Shown here one piece after another: positions 57,922-64,000 of a stretch of 64,000 nucleotides of DNA. Location: the NCBI RefSeq assembly GCF_021018895.1, contig NC_079366.1, positions 28,110,770-28,174,769 on the forward strand, read 5' to 3'. The stretch comes from Seriola aureovittata. Lineage: Eukaryota; Chordata; Actinopteri; Carangiformes; Carangidae. The first letter of the stretch is position 1. Every line of letters begins with the position of its first letter. The position numbers and the translations under genes were made by a program. The notes under the pieces are model-generated. The model did not search any database. It was not told the origin of the DNA and worked only from the letters and a program-made list of their open reading frames with translations.

Positions 57922-58467
57922 GCATGCTGTATTTCTGTATATACGGTAGCTATGGTTACCAAGGTGAAAGGTGGGAATAGGTACCACCATATTTTTCGAT
58001 GATTCCTATCACGTAACTTAAATCTTTAGACTGCAGGATAGACTTTAAGTTTTCTCTGTCGCTGAGCGCGGTTTCTTGGGCGAGTGGTGGAGATCGTCGC
58101 TTGGCAAGAGCTTCAGTCATCATTGTCTTTATAATACAAGAAGTGATAACACGCACTCTGAGCGGCGCTACATCTTCAGGGCAGATTGGAGGCTACAGCG
58201 AGCTGCTATCGGAAAGTGACGAGACAGGCCGGGGCTAGCCGGTTAGCGTGCTAACTGCAGCTGAATAAAAAATGTCACAGAGTTAACAATGGTGTTGCTT
58301 TCCAACACTGGAGACAGCTCTTCCGTTACTCACGTTAAGGAATGAAGTTTGATGGTGAACTAGCAATGCTTCCTACAGCTGTTAATGTAGAAGATGTGTC
58401 TTTTCTTTACTCCTCAGAATCACGTCCTGTAATGTCAACGTTTCTCCACTGAGATCATTAAGATTTC
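57920..58467. other. Unassigned; CpG-rich patch next to a small open frame
   Basis: 58145-58262 is CpG-rich for this region ('ctgagcggcgctac', 'ggccggggctagccgg'). A minus-strand frame of 66 codons (57956-58156) lies beside it. It looks less biased than most, but I recognise no family. Confidence 0.3.
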
Positions 58468-58468
58468 C

Positions 58469-58496
<28 letters not shown>
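58468..58496. repeat. (CA)n microsatellite
   Basis: About 14 CA units. Confidence 0.9.
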
Positions 58497-58501
<5 letters not shown>

Positions 58502-61499
58502 TGATCTCTCTCAAACAAAGCAGGACTTTCCAGGAGAAATCCCTCAAAAAGTAGTACAGTATTGACAGGTAAAGCGGAGGCGCAGGTGCACTCTTCCCCT
58601 GGCTTGATAGGACAGTGCGCTCCAAGCTCTCCCTTCATCTGTGCAAAAGCTTTCTCAGATCACATTTGTATCTGCATCGGAGCAGAGGAAATCGGTGAGA
58701 CTCGCACTGTAGGCATGTTAAACGATCCTCTGTGATTCCTGCCTAGTCCTCGCCCACTGAAGCGCTTTTCAACGCAGCCATGCATTGTTAGCAGGGGCGA
58801 TAGGCAGCGCTGCAATGTTTTCTACACGAGCAGAAGCATTTCAAGGCTATTAAACATCGTTTTGGGCACAGGGAGAGGCGCAATTTATTTACCACCATGA
58901 TCAAAGCTGAACCAGTGGAGCAAGATAACCGAGAGGGAAGGAAGAAGAGCGGGATCGGGAGCAGAGAATATCCAATGAAAGGCATGTATACGAGTTGATG
59001 GATCCGGATTGAGTGAACTCTAACAAGCAGAGTGAGGTGTGGATTAAAGCAGCTCTGATCAGATAGAAGAAAAAAAAAATCAAGAAAAACAAAGGCAGGA
59101 CTTTTAGATAATTGAGTAGCCTCCAGCCAAACAGAGCTCATTTTATAGCTGCTGTACTTGTTCCCCTACAGTCTCTGTACACACATGGGCAAACACATAA
59201 TTACACACACAAAGTATTTTTATATTCTCTTACGGCTGGCACACTGGAGTGTTATCAGGCTGATTTATCCATCCTGAAAAATGTGGGGAAAATCAAAATT
59301 AGAGGTTATCTGGTGGTGTGTACAAATTTAATATTAACACACTGTTTTTAAACAACTGCAATGATGTCAGCTGACAATGAGGCTTCACAGTTGGGCTGAA
59401 TGAAGCCTGATGCTTTTTGCACGTCTCCTCACAGCCTGATAGAAGGACGCCACGTTGGCAACCTCAATATCTCGAGCAAGCAGCAGAGACACAACCCCGG
59501 GGTCTTTGAGGAAAGGGCGAGATAATTCAGATGTACACACAGGCCATATCACTAAGGCCAACCACAGATACACACCAACAAACCGGCGAAGAAGGGACGG
59601 TTGCCTATCAATCATCTCAGACATCTTAGGCTATTCAGGACGGCAAGCCCCTTTCAAAAGACCTTTTACTTCTGCATTATTCAGAGCCAAACACATTACC
59701 AGAGGCGCATTACCAAACCTACAGGATGTCTCCACTAGGCAGCGCAGAACCCAGAGAGTTATTTAAGCACCCCAGCAACAGCCAAATGTCGCAGCCAGGT
59801 AAATGACTGTCATAAGTCATATGGACAAAGCCATAAGGCCGGGCGCCGAGAGGCTCAGAAGGAGCTTAGCATTGAGGCAGCCAGCGTTCTGCTCTCCAAC
59901 AACACTGGAGCAGTATAACACTGCTGTAGCCTTTAAATGTACTGTACTTACACTGGGCTATTACCCATGTACCATCTATACATACATTCAACATCTGTGG
60001 CACAAGCTAAGAAATTCACTTTTGAACTCGTGTGCACTCATATTTTCAACTTTATTTCGATCTGATTCAGCGTTTTCAAAGTTTGTTCCCTCTGAGTTCA
60101 CTTCTATTCGATTAAGGCAGCAACGCTGTCTTCGCTGACAATAACCTGAGGGACAGCTGCTCAAAGGCTCCTTTGAAATGTACCTCAAAAGTGAAAGGTG
60201 AGTCCCGCTGAGGGACACAGGAACACAGATGTTTCTTTCTTAACAGCTGCATCAATCACTTCCTGACGAGCGGCCACAAAGTGACCTATCTAAATCCCTC
60301 GTCGCAGAAGATTTTTTGCTGACACTTAGATTTGATCACAGACTGTGGCTTTCTTCCGAGGATGGGAGTTATTGACGGATCAGAACCTCTTTCCTCAGGA
60401 ACATCATGATAGTGTGTGATGCCCATGGATAGATTGCACTTCAGACCGAGAGTAATTCTGTCTAGGTTTTTTGGACAGTTTTCATTCAGGCCAAGTTCAG
60501 GCTGAAAATGTTCTGAAGTCAGTGAGGGACCTGATCTGGGTCGGGTTGATATTTCAGGCCTGGGCAGACCCTGCGTTAGATGGTGTTCCAAGTCTTGAGA
60601 TGTTGCCCCACACAGGGTGCCATACTGATGCATAATGAACTGATGATCTTGGCCTTGATATCAATGAATAATTCACAAGTCAGCAGGGTAAAATAATGTT
60701 CAAATAAAGTGTGTGTTAAGTCCGTATATGCCTTATTGAGTCCAACCTTATTCACATTGGAGCCAAAGAAATAGATAGTTTCTGCCGTTATGAATTCAGC
60801 TTGTTGTTCTGTTGCAGTAGCTTCCTGGAGTCTACGTTGGATCTCTGACAACGGCAGTGAAAGCAAGACTCAGGAAGTCACTGTGCTCGAACCAATTAAA
60901 CTGAACTGTGTTGTTCTGGGCACTTTGGGTTTTGTGTGCATCAATACGTCTTAATAAGTAGTAAGGTTTGGATTTTTCAGGTGGTGAGAGTCAAACTATC
61001 CCTTGAAACAAACCTTGGGTAGCGTGGTGTCGATCCAGTACTAACAGAACAAAAAAAAAAAAAAAACAACAATTAGTAAAGTCAGATCATAGGTGGAAAG
61101 CTTCAAATACAAGTTTGAGTTTTTTTCTCAAACATTTCCAAGCATTACTTCTCAAAGGACAGTTCTCACACATCATCTTTCCATCAGACCCTGAAGTACT
61201 TGTGCGCATTAAAATCCCAAACTGCAACGGCAGCTGAATTCACCAAACAATAACGGGCTCATTGTCCACGAGCCTGAATTGGAGTTGACAGCTTGCTGTA
61301 ACCATATTAAGATATCCTCCCCTCAGCTGGATTACTGCAGTCAGTGTATGACTGTACTCCACTGTGGCTAATCTCTCTCGCATCTGGGTAAAAAGAAAGG
61401 AGAACCTGACCGGTGACGTCAAACTCTGATAACAAAGGGACGACTGGGTAAATCTTTTTATAACACAAACCGCTCAGTTCTGAAAAAAGATATTCACTT
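58497..61499. other. Unassigned, no confirmed gene
   Basis: Minus-strand frames at 59385-59624, 60286-60633 and 60576-60866 are fairly free of low complexity, but no domain or splice pattern is recognised. A poly-A run of about 16 lies at 61051. Confidence 0.3.
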
Positions 61500-62034
61500 C
61501 TTGACGGAGTATTGGGGCTGGAGAGGAGGAGGCGGCGGGGAGGAGGTGAAGAAAGAGGATGTGGAGGCGAAGGTCACACGAAGGAAGGACAAGGAGAGTA
61601 CAAGGTTTGAACAGCAGTTGTACACAGGGAGGTTATGTGCTTATTAGGTGTGATAACAGAGCAGGAGGATAAAGGCAGAAAAAGGGAATGAATAAATAGA
61701 TAGCACAGTGATAGACATGGCATGTCCCCACAGATAAAAGAATGAAGAGAGGGGCGTTAAGAGGGCAACAACATCAAGAACAAGGGAGAAAGAGGCTGTC
61801 ATGCAAAATGATCAGAGCAGAGGTTTGAACAGATGGGAGAGGGAAATAAAGGAGGAGAGAGAGGGGAGGGGGTGTGAGAAAATAAGAAAGGAGAACACTG
61901 GAGGGAGAAGAGTAATTTGGAAGAAAAGAAAAAATCTGCACTATAGGGGAAAGAAAAACAAGATGAGTGTAAGGAGAGAAAAGCAAAAGAAGGAATTGAG
62001 ATGAGAGGAAAGGGAAGGAAGGGAGAGGAGACAC
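61500..62034. repeat. Purine-rich block 1
   Basis: The plus strand is strongly A+G-rich (gaggaggaggcgg, gggagagggaaataaagg, ggaaagggaaggaaggg). Lys/Glu/Arg-rich frames on the plus strand and Ser/Leu/Phe-rich frames on the minus strand follow from composition. Confidence 0.7.
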
Positions 62035-62134
62035 GTACGAATCAAGCAGAACAGATAAAAGGCTGATATGTCAAGATGGCGTTGCCAGGCGAGGTTTCGA
62101 GGATGTTGGATTTTGGTTACTTAAGAACACAACT

Positions 62135-62482
62135 TTAAAGGTCCAATATTCTATATATTGAGATGTCCATGTGTTTTTTATTATAAAGCAGGTCTAGCTT
62201 CTGTATTAATACTGTGAAAGTATCAAAGCCTCAGTCCACAGAGAAATGCACACAGCCTGTATTCAGAAACTGAACCTTAAAACCAGCCGTCAGGACTTCT
62301 GTAACTTTGTGATGTCACAACAAAGGAGTCACCGCTCTCAGTCACGCCCCAAGTCCCTCCCATCTCAACCCACCATTCAATCTTGCAGGATTTGGTTTCT
62401 CGGAGAGTTTACCTGAAACCTACTATATAGTAAATGTATATATAGTCAGCCAATCAGAAAAGAGGCTCAGAGCCTCCTTTCC
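62135..62482 (+). mobile_element. MITE family copy E, broken at its hairpin
   Basis: Starts TTTAAAGGTCCAATATT and keeps 'gtattaatactgtgaaagta', 'tgtgatgtcacaacaaag' and the first hairpin arm 'gccaatcagaaaagaggctc' (about 62450). It stops at 'agcctcctttcc' where the second arm should follow. The last ~110 bp of the element are missing. Confidence 0.8.
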
Positions 62483-62489
62483 TTGTTCC

Positions 62490-62585
62490 ACGTCAAATTG
62501 ACGTTGGCATTAGATGTCGTCCTGATATTGAAATTTGGTCAGCTGACGTCACAACATCATTCAACCAAATATTGGTGGCCATCTG
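62490..62585 (+). repeat. Fish 'acgttg/gacgtca' dispersed repeat
   Basis: 'gtcaaattgacgttggcatt', 'agatgtcgtcctgatattg', 'gtcagctgacgtcacaac' and 'caaccaaatattgg' recall a fish repeat built of ACGTTG and GACGTCA words. It abuts the broken end of MITE copy E. Confidence 0.4.
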
Positions 62586-62589
62586 TGTG

Positions 62590-63410
62590 TCTGCAGGGAA
62601 AGGGAGAAGAGGCAGGAGATGGAAAGAAGAAGAGGAAACGAGAGAAGACAAATTGTATGAAGATAAATGAGAGAAAGAAAGACAGAGGCAAGGAGATGAA
62701 GAACAAGATGGCCAACAGAGGAGAGAAGAATCAAAGGGAGCAGGAGGAAAAGGACAACTGGAGAACAGGAAATGAGAAAAAGAATGCAAAGAGGACGGAG
62801 AGAAGCCAAGAAGGGTGGAGTGAAAAGGGAGGAAGAAACAAAGGAAGAGAGCAAGGATGGATGAGATAAAGAAAGGAGGAGTCTTAATGAGATGATGATG
62901 TCATGCAGAGAGTCCTGGCTCCAGTAATGAGATGGAGATAAACAGAGGCGTAGATGGGAACAGAGACAGAGAAAGACAGAGGCAGAGAGGTAATCAGACA
63001 AGAGGTGTAAATAACTATAATGAGCCTGTGCAGAAAAATAGAGAGTGGAATAAGATTGAGCGACATGAGGGACACGAGGGGAGAGGTAGAATCAGCTGAC
63101 AGAGAGGTTTGAGTAATGCCATCTCTGTGCCATGTGCCCAAAGCGAGATGACAGAGAGGGAGGGCGGGCTGTGACAGAAATTACAGTGTGTGTGTGTGAC
63201 GGGAAAAGTGATCAAAAGAAAATGAGGAGAGTCAAACATGGTGACGGACGGAGTGAGTTAGAAAGTGAGAGGGTGAGGGGAACAGACAGAGGGGATGATG
63301 TCTGACAGGAAGGATGTTGCGGAGAAAAGCTGACAGAAGCGAAGGATAAAGAAGGAAATGAGATGGAAGACGGCGAAAGAAAGACAGACAGAGGTTGAGC
63401 GAGGTGTGAG
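62590..63410. repeat. Purine-rich block 2
   Basis: About 800 bp of A+G-rich plus strand. It contains an internal echo: 'tttgagtaatgccatctctgtgcc' at about 63108 recurs as 'tgtgagtaatgttgtctctgtgc' at about 63405, a 297-bp offset. The 128- and 146-residue frames here are compositional. Confidence 0.7.
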
Positions 63411-64000
63411 TAATGTTGTCTCTGTGCTGTCACCCTAATGAGACTCAGGTTTGCTTTATGGATGCATCCTGCATCTCCCAGCGACTTCTCTGCCGGTATC
63501 AAACGAGATTAATGGACACACACATTCATAAACACACACAAATGCAGGTGCAAATTGCAAAAGGGGAAATTGCAAGCATTCCGCTGTGCATAATGCTTAG
63601 TAAAACTACGGCAATAAAGCTGCGCGATAATCAATATGGGATCATTTGCATGCTTGCTGTTCTGCTGCAGGGTTTGTTTTAGTATCAATGTCTCCGCTGG
63701 TTTAAATGATGCAAAACTGAGGTTTGAAAGTGTTTATACCAGGACCTGCATAAGCCCCAAAGGGCTGGGCCAAGTAGTATTTGCAAGAGACATTATGTTT
63801 GCTGTAACCTACCACATCAATAGTCACAATAATGTACTGTACAACTTGATTACACTGGCTAATAACTTTTGTAATAAATACACAGATCTCTATGTTATCC
63901 ACTTCTTCCGTGAAGAGGGAGAGCGATAGAAACTAGTGAACCTCGGACGGCCATTCACTCGATGGAGAGAGCTCCGGGACTTGAGAGGGTCCAAAACCAA
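63411..64000. other. Unassigned right end
   Basis: No gene is supported. Two overlapping plus-strand frames (63413-63682, 63636-63929) show no recognised domain. Confidence 0.35.

Noticed and set aside
59385..60866. Three minus-strand frames with balanced composition
   Set aside because: No domain, no splice pattern linking them, and no promoter; kept only as unassigned.
62483..63001. Lys/Glu/Arg-rich plus frame and Ser/Leu-rich minus frame
   Set aside because: Mirror images of a purine-rich tract, not genes.

Overview
The window looks like non-coding nuclear DNA from a ray-finned fish, probably a teleost. The reasons are the AT-leaning composition, the very dense (CA)n/(TG)n microsatellites, tRNA-derived SINEs with teleost-type bodies, and several families of short non-autonomous DNA transposons whose wording I recognise from fish genomes. 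Family recognition is from memory and could not be checked by search. I found no convincing exon of a host gene, no rRNA, no functional tRNA gene and no CRISPR array. All long open frames are better explained by low-complexity sequence or chance. The window may be intergenic or a very large intron.

Layout. 1-12 kb: a fish repeat remnant at the left edge, a degenerate pyrimidine-rich tandem array (540-1200), an LTR-like element near 3.4-3.8 kb, several TG/CA tracts, two strong G-quadruplex motifs (4510 and 6166), the first fragment of the MITE family described below (7.6 kb) and a decayed reverse transcriptase fragment with an intact YADD box (9811-9969). 12-25 kb: three tRNA-derived SINEs (12.1, 20.6 and 23.7 kb), a perfect 21-bp-arm hairpin (13.7 kb), a fish interspersed repeat (14.9 kb), a cluster of transcription-factor-like motifs (16.7 kb) and a mosaic repeat with a fold-back insert (24.0-24.6 kb). 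25-39 kb: a pyrimidine-rich block (25.4-26.1 kb), further interspersed repeats (26.3, 29.7 and 38.4 kb), a full MITE (31.6 kb), a second SINE family (32.5 kb), a 23-nt C run and a CTG/CAG tract. 39-64 kb: four more MITE copies (39.8, 41.0, 56.4 and 62.1 kb), a third G-quadruplex and a 24-nt G run, an hAT-like MITE (49.3 kb), a GATA tract (52.6 kb), a head-to-head telomere-like motif (55.5 kb) and a long purine-rich terminal block (61.5-63.4 kb).

The strongest internal observation is one MITE family with six copies or fragments in 55 kb. It shares TTTAAAGGTCC-type ends, a strong internal hairpin and diagnostic deletions, and two copies form an inverted pair less than 800 bp apart. The RT fragment and the SINEs show that LINE activity shaped the region. 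Nothing here forms a gene cluster or a multi-gene system.
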